A stretch of DNA of 7,915 nucleotides from Saprospiraceae bacterium (GCA_020436955.1 JAGQWW010000111.1:1-7915), one strand, 5' to 3'; shown: positions 1 to 7,497, counted from the first letter of the stretch. Notes: generated by a model not told the origin, from the letters alone. Numbers and translations: made by a program.

Positions 1-73
1 AACCATGCTTTTGAAGACGAAATTCAATAGCTGTCATCATGATTTCTTCAGCAGCGCATACAAGGATGTTCAT
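1..73 (-). CDS. Response regulator, N-terminal fragment (cut by the window edge)
   Basis: Reading the minus strand from an ATG at 73-71 gives 24 codons, MNILVCAAEEIMMTAIEFRL followed by QKHG, open to the window edge. This matches the first beta strand and first helix of a CheY-like receiver domain (ILxxxDDExxxxxxLxxxLxxxG). In most receivers the first strand is followed by two acidic residues (DD or ED) that hold Mg2+. Here the aligned residues appear to be Ala6-Ala7, with Glu9-Glu10 just after. The phosphoacceptor Asp, the switch residues and any output domain lie outside the window, so it cannot be said whether this is a DNA-binding regulator or a single-domain receiver. It follows the Hpt gene by 40 bases in the same direction, so it is a plausible last step of the phosphorelay. 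The family call rests on a short stretch and on the neighbours. Confidence 0.7.
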   Translation of the reverse strand, partial: MNILVCAAEEIMMTAIEFRLQKHG

Positions 74-113
74 AATCTAAGTTCGTTTAAAGTCGTGTTT
101 ATTTTTTCAATGT

Positions 114-473
114 TCACAGGGCGTTAAACGCGAGGTCCAGTTCATTTTGGACCCTTGGGTGCAATTCGTTTACCAATTGCAGTAGCACAGGTACGCCCTC
201 CAAATTTTCTTTGAATTTGCTTCTGTGCTCCATCTCGCGATTGGTATCGAGTAACAATTCGTTGCCTACAAATGCAAGCGTCGATTTAAATTTGTGTGTA
301 ATATGATGAAAAGTTTCCCAATCTCCTGAATCGGAAAGGGCATTTAACCTGGGCATATCGTTTTTTATCTCGTCGATAACCAGTCCTAAAATTTCCTTTT
401 TCATCTCCGGATCACCATCTGTTACCATTTCCAGATACTCCAGATTGATATATTGAAAGTCGGTTTGCTTCAT
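114..473 (-). CDS. Hpt-domain histidine phosphotransfer protein
   Basis: This 119-residue, probably cytoplasmic all-helical protein is a stand-alone histidine phosphotransferase. Such proteins carry phosphate between the receiver of a hybrid kinase and a final response regulator. The motif HITHKFKSTLAFVG at residues 57-70 fits the Hpt active-site helix, with His60 the likely phosphorylated residue, followed by the usual Lys/small-residue/Gly pattern (K61, K63, S64, G70). His56 and His57 are nearby but off register. The length is that of a single Hpt domain with no extra module. The gene starts 10 bases after the stop of the hybrid kinase, so the two are very probably co-transcribed, and the expected partner is the C-terminal receiver of that kinase. 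A response-regulator gene follows 40 bases downstream. No DNA-binding or enzymatic domain is present. The family call is firm; the partners are inferred from gene order. Confidence 0.88.
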   Translation of the reverse strand: MKQTDFQYINLEYLEMVTDGDPEMKKEILGLVIDEIKNDMPRLNALSDSGDWETFHHITHKFKSTLAFVGNELLLDTNREMEHRSKFKENLEGVPVLLQLVNELHPRVQNELDLAFNAL

Positions 474-483
474 GTACCCGCGA

Positions 484-2766
484 TCATTTATTCAAATACT
501 CCGCAATTTTAGTAAAAAGTTCTTCCGGTTGGAAAGGTTTAAGCACGAAATCGTCCATTCCGTACTTTTTAAAATTACCATCCTGGCTCAAATGTGCATG
601 CGCCGTCATGGCTAAGATAGGAATTCGGGTAAGTTCTTCTTTCATTTGATGCCGAATATGATGGGTAGCCTGGTACCCGTCCATCACCGGCATTTGTACA
701 TCCATCAGGATGAGGTCAAAATCTTCTTGTTCGAGTTTTTCTATGGCTTCTTTTCCATTTTCTGCCAGCACCACTTCCATGTTTTCCCACTTTTTCAAAA
801 GGGTTTTGCGGGCTACCAGTTGATTCATCTTATGGTCCTCCACCAATAAAATCCGATAGGACTTTGTCTCATCCAACTGCATGGCTTCTTCCTTTTCAGC
901 CAACTTTTCTTTTGAAAGCCCATTTTCAAAAATCAGGTCAAAAAAGAAAAGAGAACCCTTGCCGACTTCACTTTCCACCCCGATCTTTCCTCCTTGCTGT
1001 TCTACCAGACTTTTGGCAATCGCCAAACCGAGCCCGGTACCTTCAAAGACACGATTTTTAGAACGGATGCGAGTGAATGATTCAAAAACGGCATCCAGTT
1101 TATCCGTTGGTATCCCTATACCGGTGTCTGCAACGGAAAATCGCATATGAATACCACCCTCAAAATCAGTCAGCTTTTCTACTTTCAATAAAACCTTTCC
1201 TTCATCTGTAAATTTGATAGCGTTGCCTACCAGATTAAAGAGGATTTGATTAAGACGAAGTTTATCGCCCACCAATTCCGTAGGAATGCCGGGCTCTATC
1301 TCCAGCTTTAGTTCCAGATTTTTCTCCCTGGCTTTGTATTGCATGACATTGGTGAGATTATTCAACAACTCATGCATCTGGAACAACTCATTTTCAAACG
1401 TAATCTTACCGTTTTGAATGGTAGCTATCTCCAAAATATCGTTTACGATACCAAGAAGCACCTCTGAAGACTGTTTGATGGAGCCTATCAATTCTTTTTG
1501 TTCTCCGTCGAGATGAGTTTTATCCAATAAATTGCTCATTCCCAGAATAGCATTCATTGGTGTGCGCATTTCGTGGCTGATACTGGCAATAAATTGCTCG
1601 CGAAGTCTGGCAGATTGGTCCGCCATGTCTTTAGCCTTGATCAATTCTTCTGTTTGCTTTCGCTCGGTAATGTCGCGTAAGATCGCGTTATACCCAGTGA
1701 AGCCTTCTTCTAGTTGCAGGTTAGCAGAAATCAGGCAATAGCGAATCTCCCCGTCCGGCTGTTTGATTTCAATTTCAAAATCGCGGACCGATCGCTGGTA
1801 TTTCAATTTAAGCAGAAATTCATTTTTCCTTTCCTGCGGTTGAAAAAGGCTGTGTACAGTTTCCAACTGCAACATTTCCTTTTTTTCCCTTTTAAAAAGG
1901 TCACCCATCGCCTGATTGCAATCCACCAATTTTCCCGTAAGGGTACTGATGTAAATAGCATCTCTGGACTGTGTAAAAATCTGCAGGTAGCGCTCTTTAC
2001 TCTTCGCATATTCCCGCTTGGCTGTACGCCGTTCTGTGATATCCTGGACGATCCCATTAAACACCCGGTTGCCCGGATTTCCACTTACATTACATCTTAC
2101 AAACAGCACTTTTTCCAACAGTCCTGGCTCGCCCACCAGGGAAAAATCCTTGATAAGATTGCCTTGTTCTCCGGCTTCCTTGTGGATTTGATCTAAAAGG
2201 TGGAAAGGATGGTCGGGACGGTCAAAATCAGTTTTTACACTTGTGGGTTTTGCAAAATTGAAAATGCGAAACATCTCATCTGATGCAAAAAAGTGGTGGG
2301 TCTTTTCATGAAATTCCCAGTTGCCAATTTTCGACAATCGTTGGGTCTCCTCCAACCTTTGCAAAAAACCATTTCTTTCAATGGAAAATCGAATACTGCG
2401 TTCGAGGATATCGGCTTCTATCTTTCCTTTCACCAAATAATCCTGAGCACCAAACTGCACTGCTTTTAGACCGGTAGACTTATCTTCCATACCGGTCATC
2501 ACGATGATATTGGTTTGGGGAAATCTTTGCAACAATTTTTCCAATCCTTCGAGTCCCTGGTTATCAGGCAAAGAAAGATCGAGTAAAACGGCCACAAATT
2601 CCTTTCCGGAAGAAAGTGCTTCCATGCCCTTTTCCAGGCAGGTAGCCTTCACGATAGGACAGCCGGCAAAATCTGAGTCTTGAAGCAGGATTTCAATAAA
2701 GTGGGCATCACCCGGATTGTCCTCGATGATAAGTATATACTTCCCGCCTACTTCAATACCACCCAT
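484..2766 (-). CDS. Soluble hybrid sensor histidine kinase, REC-PAS-PAS-HisKA-HATPase-REC
   Basis: This 760-residue kinase has no membrane segment or signal peptide, so it should sense a cytoplasmic signal or be driven by another phosphodonor. Domains in order: receiver 1 (about 9-128; acidic pair E15/D16, phosphoacceptor D63 in LLDLSLPD, T91, K113); PAS 1 (about 143-246, ending QDITERR); PAS 2 (about 256-369, ending RDITERK); HisKA (about 385-452, phosphorylated H398 in SISHEMRTPMN); HATPase (about 495-614, N box N511/N515, DTGIGIP at 547-553, GTGLGL at 576-581); receiver 2 (about 637-758; E643/D644, D689 in LMDVQMP, T721, K743). All catalytic and phosphoacceptor residues are intact in every module. 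The N-terminal receiver could gate kinase activity, while the C-terminal one probably passes phosphate to the Hpt protein encoded 10 bases downstream. The ATG at 2766 is the first Met in the frame; the codons just upstream show no clear ribosome binding site, as is usual in Bacteroidota. The signal is unknown. Confidence 0.93.
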   Translation of the reverse strand: MGGIEVGGKYILIIEDNPGDAHFIEILLQDSDFAGCPIVKATCLEKGMEALSSGKEFVAVLLDLSLPDNQGLEGLEKLLQRFPQTNIIVMTGMEDKSTGLKAVQFGAQDYLVKGKIEADILERSIRFSIERNGFLQRLEETQRLSKIGNWEFHEKTHHFFASDEMFRIFNFAKPTSVKTDFDRPDHPFHLLDQIHKEAGEQGNLIKDFSLVGEPGLLEKVLFVRCNVSGNPGNRVFNGIVQDITERRTAKREYAKSKERYLQIFTQSRDAIYISTLTGKLVDCNQAMGDLFKREKKEMLQLETVHSLFQPQERKNEFLLKLKYQRSVRDFEIEIKQPDGEIRYCLISANLQLEEGFTGYNAILRDITERKQTEELIKAKDMADQSARLREQFIASISHEMRTPMNAILGMSNLLDKTHLDGEQKELIGSIKQSSEVLLGIVNDILEIATIQNGKITFENELFQMHELLNNLTNVMQYKAREKNLELKLEIEPGIPTELVGDKLRLNQILFNLVGNAIKFTDEGKVLLKVEKLTDFEGGIHMRFSVADTGIGIPTDKLDAVFESFTRIRSKNRVFEGTGLGLAIAKSLVEQQGGKIGVESEVGKGSLFFFDLIFENGLSKEKLAEKEEAMQLDETKSYRILLVEDHKMNQLVARKTLLKKWENMEVVLAENGKEAIEKLEQEDFDLILMDVQMPVMDGYQATHHIRHQMKEELTRIPILAMTAHAHLSQDGNFKKYGMDDFVLKPFQPEELFTKIAEYLNK

Positions 2767-2805
2767 GGATTGGAGTTTTTTAGTTGAAGGGGGAAAGGAA
2801 ATCAG

Positions 2806-3156
2806 TTACCTGGGTAAAAAGACAAAATCTGCACCAACTTCTGTCACCAAAAAGATACAGATATGGTCCTTATGACTTTCGTATAAAGATTTGAAGCTTT
2901 CCACCTTTTCTTCCTGGATTAGTTGACGGGCCATAAATTCTTCCATGGTAGAAGCATTTACGGACCAATTGCCCGCTACTTTTTCCCGGTCAATCACCTG
3001 CAAGCCAATCTCAACCGGCTTTTGATACAATACCATAATAGGGTAATTAGACACCTCTTTTTCAATAATGGTATTAACTGCTTGCTCAAGCGCAGGCTTA
3101 TAATTTTTCAACTCTAATTGCAATACTTTCAGCTGTTGTTCTTTGGTATCTTGCAT
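2806..3156 (-). CDS. Small conserved protein of unknown function
   Basis: I do not assign a function to this 116-residue protein. It has no signal peptide, membrane segment, cysteine pair or known catalytic motif. The N-terminal third (residues 1-36) looks like an amphipathic helix rich in Leu, Lys and Glu. The middle and C-terminal parts alternate hydrophobic and polar residues (YPIMVLYQ at 38-45, EIGLQVID at 49-56, HICIFLVTEVGADFVFLPR at 98-116), suggesting a small alpha/beta fold ending in two beta strands. NWSVNAST at 63-70 is a distinctive central motif. From memory, similar proteins occur as hypothetical genes in other Bacteroidota; I could not check this. It starts 5 bases after the rlmD stop, and 39 bases separate it from the kinase, so it is very likely co-transcribed with both. 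The tight spacing, composition and lack of in-frame damage support a real gene. Confidence 0.8.
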   Translation of the reverse strand: MQDTKEQQLKVLQLELKNYKPALEQAVNTIIEKEVSNYPIMVLYQKPVEIGLQVIDREKVAGNWSVNASTMEEFMARQLIQEEKVESFKSLYESHKDHICIFLVTEVGADFVFLPR

Positions 3157-3161
3157 TCCGC

Positions 3162-4577
3162 TTATTTTTTCAATTGCAACAAAGCGACGGTTTCGATATG
3201 ATGTGTATTGGGAAACATGTCTACCGGTTGCAATTTTACTACTTCGTATTTTTCATCCAATAAATTGATGTCCCTGGCCTGTGTAGCCGGGTTACAACTT
3301 ACATAAACAATTCGGGGGGCTTCGAGTTTTAAAAGTGTCTCAACCACTTTGGCATGCATACCTGCCCTTGGTGGATCTGTGATTACCAAATCGGGCTTCC
3401 CATGTCTTTCTGCAAATGAATCGTCCAGGATATCTTTTACATCACCAGCGTAGAACGTACAATTATCAATACCGTTAAGGCTGGCGTTTTCTTTGGCATC
3501 TTCAATGGCGGCAGCAATTTCTTCGATACCAACTACTGTTTTACAATTGTGCGCAACGTATTGGGCAATACTACCAAGGCCGGTATACAGATCATATACA
3601 TTTTCATGGCCTTTCAAATCGGCAAATTCAACTACTTTATCATATAGGACCTTAGCCTGGCGGGTGTTGGTTTGAAAAAACGACTTGGGACCAATTTTAA
3701 ATTTTACATGACCCAATTGTTCGGTAATAAACCCGGGACCGTGATAAACTATCATATCAAGGTCAAGCAAAAAGTCATTCACCTTTTGATTGACACAATA
3801 TAACAAGGTGGTTATGGTAGGGAATTTCGCCAGGATGGCATCCAGGTATGCTTTGATTTTTTCCTGGTCATTTTCAGAAAAAGCAACCAGCAGCATGACA
3901 TCACCGGTGGTCAAAACTCGCATCATAATATTGCGAAGGAAGCCAACATTTTTTCTGGCATCCCAACAACTCAGGTCCTGCTCTTTTGCCAATTCCACCA
4001 AATAGTCACGTATAGCATTGGAAGGGTTTTCCTGATGATAACAATGATGGATTTTTACGATTTTATCAAATGCCCTTGGACGGTGATACCCCAACACCTT
4101 TTCTTCATTATCCACCTCTGATTCAATCTCCTCTTTGGACAACCATCTTTTATTGGAATACGCATATTCCAATTTATTGCGGTAGTACACTGTCTGTTCC
4201 GCACCAACGATAGGTAAAATCTCATTCACTTTCACTTTCCCTATTCGGCGAATCGCTGCATCAACTACTTCCTGCTTGTATTCCAACTGGGTGGCATAAC
4301 TGATGTGTTGTAGTTGACATCCACCGCAAACACCGTAATGCTCACAGAATGGTTCAATCCTGTCAGCAGAGTACTTTTTATATTGTAAAGGAAATGCTTC
4401 GTAATAATCCTTGTTCTTTTTGGACACTCGTACATCCACCACATCGCCTTTGGCTACTTTTTCTACAAAAACCACCCTGCCATCCGGAGCCAGACCAATG
4501 CCTTTCCCTTTGTCCGCCACACGGGTTATTTCCAGGTCCTCAAATTGTATACGTGGTTTCTTTCTGCTTCTACCCAT
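3162..4577 (-). CDS. rlmD: 23S rRNA (uracil-C5)-methyltransferase, RlmD/TrmA family
   Basis: This 471-residue cytoplasmic enzyme should transfer a methyl group from S-adenosylmethionine to C5 of a uracil in RNA, most likely 23S rRNA U1939 as in RlmD. A basic N-terminus leads into a TRAM-like RNA-binding beta barrel (about residues 10-70). Cys78, Cys84, Cys87 and probably Cys179 match the four ligands of the [4Fe-4S] cluster of RlmD. The SAM-binding fold includes KSFFQTN (298-304), YDLYTGLGS (328-336) and ITDPPRAG (399-406). VSCNP (426-430) carries the catalytic nucleophile Cys428, and HIETVALL (460-467) the probable general base Glu462. The length is slightly above the 433 residues of E. coli RlmD. 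Family membership is certain. The target base is less so, because the same family includes RlmC, RlmCD and TrmA; the iron-sulfur cysteines argue against TrmA. The gene starts 13 bases after the RDD-protein stop. Confidence 0.92.
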   Translation of the reverse strand: MGRSRKKPRIQFEDLEITRVADKGKGIGLAPDGRVVFVEKVAKGDVVDVRVSKKNKDYYEAFPLQYKKYSADRIEPFCEHYGVCGGCQLQHISYATQLEYKQEVVDAAIRRIGKVKVNEILPIVGAEQTVYYRNKLEYAYSNKRWLSKEEIESEVDNEEKVLGYHRPRAFDKIVKIHHCYHQENPSNAIRDYLVELAKEQDLSCWDARKNVGFLRNIMMRVLTTGDVMLLVAFSENDQEKIKAYLDAILAKFPTITTLLYCVNQKVNDFLLDLDMIVYHGPGFITEQLGHVKFKIGPKSFFQTNTRQAKVLYDKVVEFADLKGHENVYDLYTGLGSIAQYVAHNCKTVVGIEEIAAAIEDAKENASLNGIDNCTFYAGDVKDILDDSFAERHGKPDLVITDPPRAGMHAKVVETLLKLEAPRIVYVSCNPATQARDINLLDEKYEVVKLQPVDMFPNTHHIETVALLQLKK

Positions 4578-4590
4578 GATTGCTTATACT

Positions 4591-5334
4591 TTATCGTGTT
4601 AAAACGATGTAATCTTTCAATAACGTTTTTAAAAAATTGATTGGATTGCCTGTTTTCTCTTCTATTTGCAATACTTCCTTTATTCTGATTTCCAGCATTT
4701 CTATCGCTTCCTTATGGCTTTTATTAGGAAACTCATGGTACCGGTTAATCGCTGTTTTTATCAATAACATCTCCTCTTCATTCAGGTTGCGCACCTCCGG
4801 AAATACCGGTTCATAATTATCCAGATTTTGGATACCAAGGATATCGTGCAAGGTAAATTCCCTGCTTGATTTGGTTTTGATGACCGTAGTGTTGGCAGCC
4901 ATGTCGCCCAGCCTTTGGTTTTTATCTGTGCTGGCAATCAATACAATGCCAATGACCCCGGCTGAAAACAAGGTATCAATCAAATGAAAAACACCTCGCA
5001 ACATGAAATTAAAAGCGCCTGCTTCTTTACCATCCAGTCGCACCACCTTAATACCCAGTGCTTTTTTACCTATTGACTGTCCGTTATTAAATATTTCAAA
5101 AAGGACATGATAAAAAATCCAACCGGTGTATAAAAAAATGACGATAAACCTGAATATCCATTCACCCAGCATATAAAATGAACTCAAAAAAGTCATTAGG
5201 ATGATGTAAACCAAAAAAGTAAAAACACCATATACCAATCCATCAATCAGAAAGGCAAAGATGCGATCCTTCACATCAGCCAATTCATAATCGATAAAGA
5301 CATTTTGAGTGGTACGGATACCGATTGTTTTCAT
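4591..5334 (-). CDS. RDD-family integral membrane protein
   Basis: This 247-residue inner-membrane protein has the hallmark RDD pattern: Arg24 and Asp31 in DRIFAFLIDGLV at the start of membrane segment 1 (about 27-49), a second segment (about 59-80), NGQSIGKKALGIKVV (84-98), MLRGVFHLID (111-120) at the start of a third segment (about 115-135), and DKNQRLGDMAANTTVI (137-152). RDD proteins are widespread and mostly uncharacterised; some have been linked to ion transport, but nothing here shows a substrate. The protein continues with about 95 soluble, charged residues (155-247) rich in Glu and Lys and probably helical, which is longer than a minimal RDD domain. It is the first gene of the leftward cluster, and a TAnnTTTG-type box lies 18 bases upstream of its ATG. 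In-frame start and family pattern agree, so the start at 5334 is well supported. Confidence 0.9.
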   Translation of the reverse strand: MKTIGIRTTQNVFIDYELADVKDRIFAFLIDGLVYGVFTFLVYIILMTFLSSFYMLGEWIFRFIVIFLYTGWIFYHVLFEIFNNGQSIGKKALGIKVVRLDGKEAGAFNFMLRGVFHLIDTLFSAGVIGIVLIASTDKNQRLGDMAANTTVIKTKSSREFTLHDILGIQNLDNYEPVFPEVRNLNEEEMLLIKTAINRYHEFPNKSHKEAIEMLEIRIKEVLQIEEKTGNPINFLKTLLKDYIVLTR

Positions 5335-5352
5335 ATTCTAAAAATAAGAGGC

Positions 5353-5360
5353 CAAAGGTA
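5353..5360 (-). promoter_or_regulatory. Candidate -7 box for the leftward operon
   Basis: Read on the minus strand, these bases are TACCTTTG, a full match to the Bacteroidota housekeeping -7 consensus TAnnTTTG. The box ends 18 bases before the RDD-protein ATG, implying a very short leader. A TTTG that could serve as the -33 element is at 5379-5376, but the 15-base spacing is shorter than the usual roughly 19-21. This is a motif match only. Confidence 0.5.
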
Positions 5361-5364
5361 AAAC

Positions 5365-5372
5365 TAAGTTTG
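5365..5372 (+). promoter_or_regulatory. Possible upstream -7 box for mnmG
   Basis: TAAGTTTG on the plus strand matches TAnnTTTG. It lies 125 bases upstream of the mnmG ATG and only four bases from the oppositely oriented box. No -33 TTTG is visible at the right distance. It is a weaker candidate than the box at 5409, and A/T-rich sequence can produce such matches by chance. Confidence 0.3.
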
Positions 5373-5408
5373 TTGCAAAGGAAAAAAGCTTTAAAGTTCT
5401 GAAATTCT

Positions 5409-5416
5409 TAATTTTG
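5409..5416 (+). promoter_or_regulatory. Candidate -7 box for mnmG
   Basis: TAATTTTG, followed by CA, fully matches the Bacteroidota TAnnTTTG consensus and sits 81 bases upstream of the mnmG ATG, giving a leader of roughly 75 bases. No convincing -33 TTTG is seen about 20 bases upstream. An imperfect inverted pair, AAAGTT (5393-5398) and AACTTT (5419-5424), flanks the box; six base pairs at this composition may be chance. Confidence 0.45.
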
Positions 5417-5497
5417 CAAACTTTTTCAAGTGCTCAAGCCTTTTATATGGCATTGGCTGATATTTGTCTTGAAAATAATGGTCTAAAAAAGATAGGA

Positions 5498-7363
5498 ATG
5501 TTTCCAAAATATGATGTGATTGTGGTGGGTGCCGGACATGCCGGGTGCGAAGCGGCAGTAGCTGCTGCCAATATGGGTTCAAAGGTGCTTTTGGCAACCA
5601 TGAATATGAATACCATAGCCCAAATGTCTTGTAACCCTGCCATGGGTGGAGTGGCAAAAGGGCAGATAGTACGTGAGGTGGATGCATTAGGCGGATATTC
5701 AGGCATTGTAACCGATCATACCATGGTCCAATTTAGATTGCTTAACCGATCTAAAGGGCCTGCCATGTGGTCGCCCAGAGCCCAGAGTGACCGTATGCTT
5801 TTTGCCCAAAAGTGGAGACTGATGCTGGAAGCCCATCCTAATATTGACTTCTGGCAAGAGATGGTGTCGGGCCTGGTTGTGAAAAATGGTGTGGTGCAAG
5901 GTGTGCGAACAGGCATGGGACTGGAGATTGAAGGTAGCGCAGTCGTTTTGACCAATGGTACTTTTTTAAATGGTATCATTCATATTGGTGAAAAACAATT
6001 GGGCGGAGGACGTGCCGGTGAAAAAGCAGCAAAAGGCATTACCGAACAATTAGTGGAGCTGGGTTTTGAAGCAGGAAGAATGAAAACCGGTACCCCACCT
6101 CGAGTGGACGGACGTACTCTTGATTATTCTAAAATGGAAATCCAGGAAGGTGATTCGGAACCGGGCAAATTCTCCTACACAGACACTCCAACCTTGAAAA
6201 AGCAGATGCCTTGCCATGTAACCTATACCAGTCCTGAAGTGCATGATCTTTTAAAAGAGGGTTTTGACCGCTCCCCTATGTTCAATGGTCGTATCAGAGG
6301 CCTGGGCCCAAGGTATTGCCCGAGTATTGAGGACAAAATTGACAGGTTTTCAGACAGAGATCGACATCAGCTATTTGTAGAACCTGAAGGTTGGGATACT
6401 TGCGAGATTTATGTCAATGGATTCTCCTCGTCTTTACCGGAGGATGTTCAATTCAAGGCGCTTCGAAAAGTTCCGGGATTTGAAAACATGAAAATGTTCC
6501 GTCCCGGTTATGCTATTGAATATGATTTCTTCCCGCCTACACAGTTACAAATCAACCTGGAAACCAGGCTGGTTAAAAACCTGTTTTTTGCAGGGCAAAT
6601 AAACGGTACCACAGGCTATGAAGAGGCTGCTTGCCAGGGACTGATGGCAGGTATCAACTCTCATCAGGCTGTAAAAGAAAAAGAACCATTTGTACTGAAA
6701 AGGTCGGAAGCATATATCGGCGTCTTGATAGACGATCTGGTAAACAAAGGTACCAAAGAGCCTTACCGTATGTTTACTTCCAGAGCTGAATACAGAATTT
6801 TACTGCGACAGGACAATGCCGATTTACGTTTGACGCCTCTTGCACACGCCCTGGGTATGCAAAACATGGAAGCGCGCATGGCCAGAGTAGAAGAAAAGAA
6901 CCGTGCAACCGCTGAAATTGAAAAATTCATTCGAGATTACAGTGTAGCACCTGAAGCCTTGAATACCTATTTGGAAGAAAAGGAATCGGCGACCTTGAAC
7001 CAAAAGGTAAAATTGCACAGTATTTTAGTCCGCCCTCATATCGGTTTAGCCGAATTGAAAGAACAATTACCAGACGTCCAAACCTTCCTTAGTTCCTTTG
7101 ACCAGGAAGCTGTTGAACTGGCTGAAATCAACATGAAGTACGAAGGGTACATTCAACGAGAGCAGGAAATGGTTGATAAAATGAACCGCCTGGAGGAAGT
7201 CGTACTCCATGACAGTATGGATTACAGGGGTATCAATGCCTTGTCTGCAGAAGCCAGAGAAAAGCTTGCCACACAGAAACCAAGGACCATTGGCCAGGCA
7301 AGCAGAATCAGCGGTGTAAGCCCTGCTGATATTTCCGTTCTGTTGATCCACATGGGCAGATAA
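5498..7363 (+). CDS. mnmG: tRNA uridine-5-carboxymethylaminomethyl modification enzyme MnmG (GidA)
   Basis: MnmG binds FAD and, in complex with the GTPase MnmE, uses methylenetetrahydrofolate and NADH to build the 5-carboxymethylaminomethyl group on wobble uridine 34 of several tRNAs. The FAD-binding Rossmann motif VVGAGHAGCEAA is at residues 9-20. CNPAMGGVAKG at 45-55 and the two family signatures, GPRYCPSIEDK (270-280, with conserved Cys274) and AGQINGTTGYEEAACQGLMAG (365-385), are intact. TSRAEYRLLLR-like sequence (427-437) and the helical C-terminal domain to about 615 are present. The frame stays open upstream to 5414, but family alignment from memory places the start at the ATG at 5498 (MFPKYDVIVVGAG), giving 621 residues against 629 in E. 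coli; AGGA lies just before it. It is transcribed alone, divergent from the RDD gene and closed by a terminator. mnmE is not in the window. Confidence 0.97.
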   Translation: MFPKYDVIVVGAGHAGCEAAVAAANMGSKVLLATMNMNTIAQMSCNPAMGGVAKGQIVREVDALGGYSGIVTDHTMVQFRLLNRSKGPAMWSPRAQSDRMLFAQKWRLMLEAHPNIDFWQEMVSGLVVKNGVVQGVRTGMGLEIEGSAVVLTNGTFLNGIIHIGEKQLGGGRAGEKAAKGITEQLVELGFEAGRMKTGTPPRVDGRTLDYSKMEIQEGDSEPGKFSYTDTPTLKKQMPCHVTYTSPEVHDLLKEGFDRSPMFNGRIRGLGPRYCPSIEDKIDRFSDRDRHQLFVEPEGWDTCEIYVNGFSSSLPEDVQFKALRKVPGFENMKMFRPGYAIEYDFFPPTQLQINLETRLVKNLFFAGQINGTTGYEEAACQGLMAGINSHQAVKEKEPFVLKRSEAYIGVLIDDLVNKGTKEPYRMFTSRAEYRILLRQDNADLRLTPLAHALGMQNMEARMARVEEKNRATAEIEKFIRDYSVAPEALNTYLEEKESATLNQKVKLHSILVRPHIGLAELKEQLPDVQTFLSSFDQEAVELAEINMKYEGYIQREQEMVDKMNRLEEVVLHDSMDYRGINALSAEAREKLATQKPRTIGQASRISGVSPADISVLLIHMGR

Positions 7364-7427
7364 GGACTGTTTGTAACTACCAATTTGCAGGTAAATTAAC
7401 CATCCAAGATAAAAAAGACCATATTTT

Positions 7428-7470
7428 AAAGCGTTTCCGGGCCATTTGACAGGCTTAGAAACGCTTTTTT
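7428..7470 (+). terminator. Intrinsic terminator after mnmG
   Basis: A perfect 10-bp stem pairs AAAGCGTTTC (7428-7437) with GAAACGCTTT (7458-7467). Inside it, GCC (7441-7443) and GGC (7452-7454) can pair across a short internal loop. The right arm runs directly into a T tract (7465-7470). The left arm is preceded by A/T-rich sequence, but a run of A on that side is too short to make a clear terminator for the opposite strand. It lies 64 bases after the mnmG stop and separates it from hppA. Confidence 0.88.
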
Positions 7471-7497
7471 ACATTCTAATTTTCCGAATTATTAAAT

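Noticed and set aside
328..348. Within the kinase-Hpt region, a search for signs of horizontal transfer or repeats.
   Set aside because: Base composition and codon style look similar to the neighbouring housekeeping genes, and no direct or inverted repeats flank the cassette.
1714..2196. A 160-codon plus-strand frame opposite the PAS region of the kinase.
   Set aside because: It is antisense to intact conserved domains, and its Phe/Arg-rich sequence looks like a reverse-strand shadow.
5414..5497. An upstream extension of the mnmG reading frame beginning with TTG at 5414, or ATG at 5447.
   Set aside because: The extra 28 residues have no counterpart in MnmG, which normally begins just before the FAD-binding motif as it does from the ATG at 5498. 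The TTG also lies inside the candidate promoter box.
5391..5687. Minus-strand open frames overlapping the start of mnmG.
   Set aside because: They are antisense to a clear conserved gene, have unnatural Pro/His-rich composition, and match no family.
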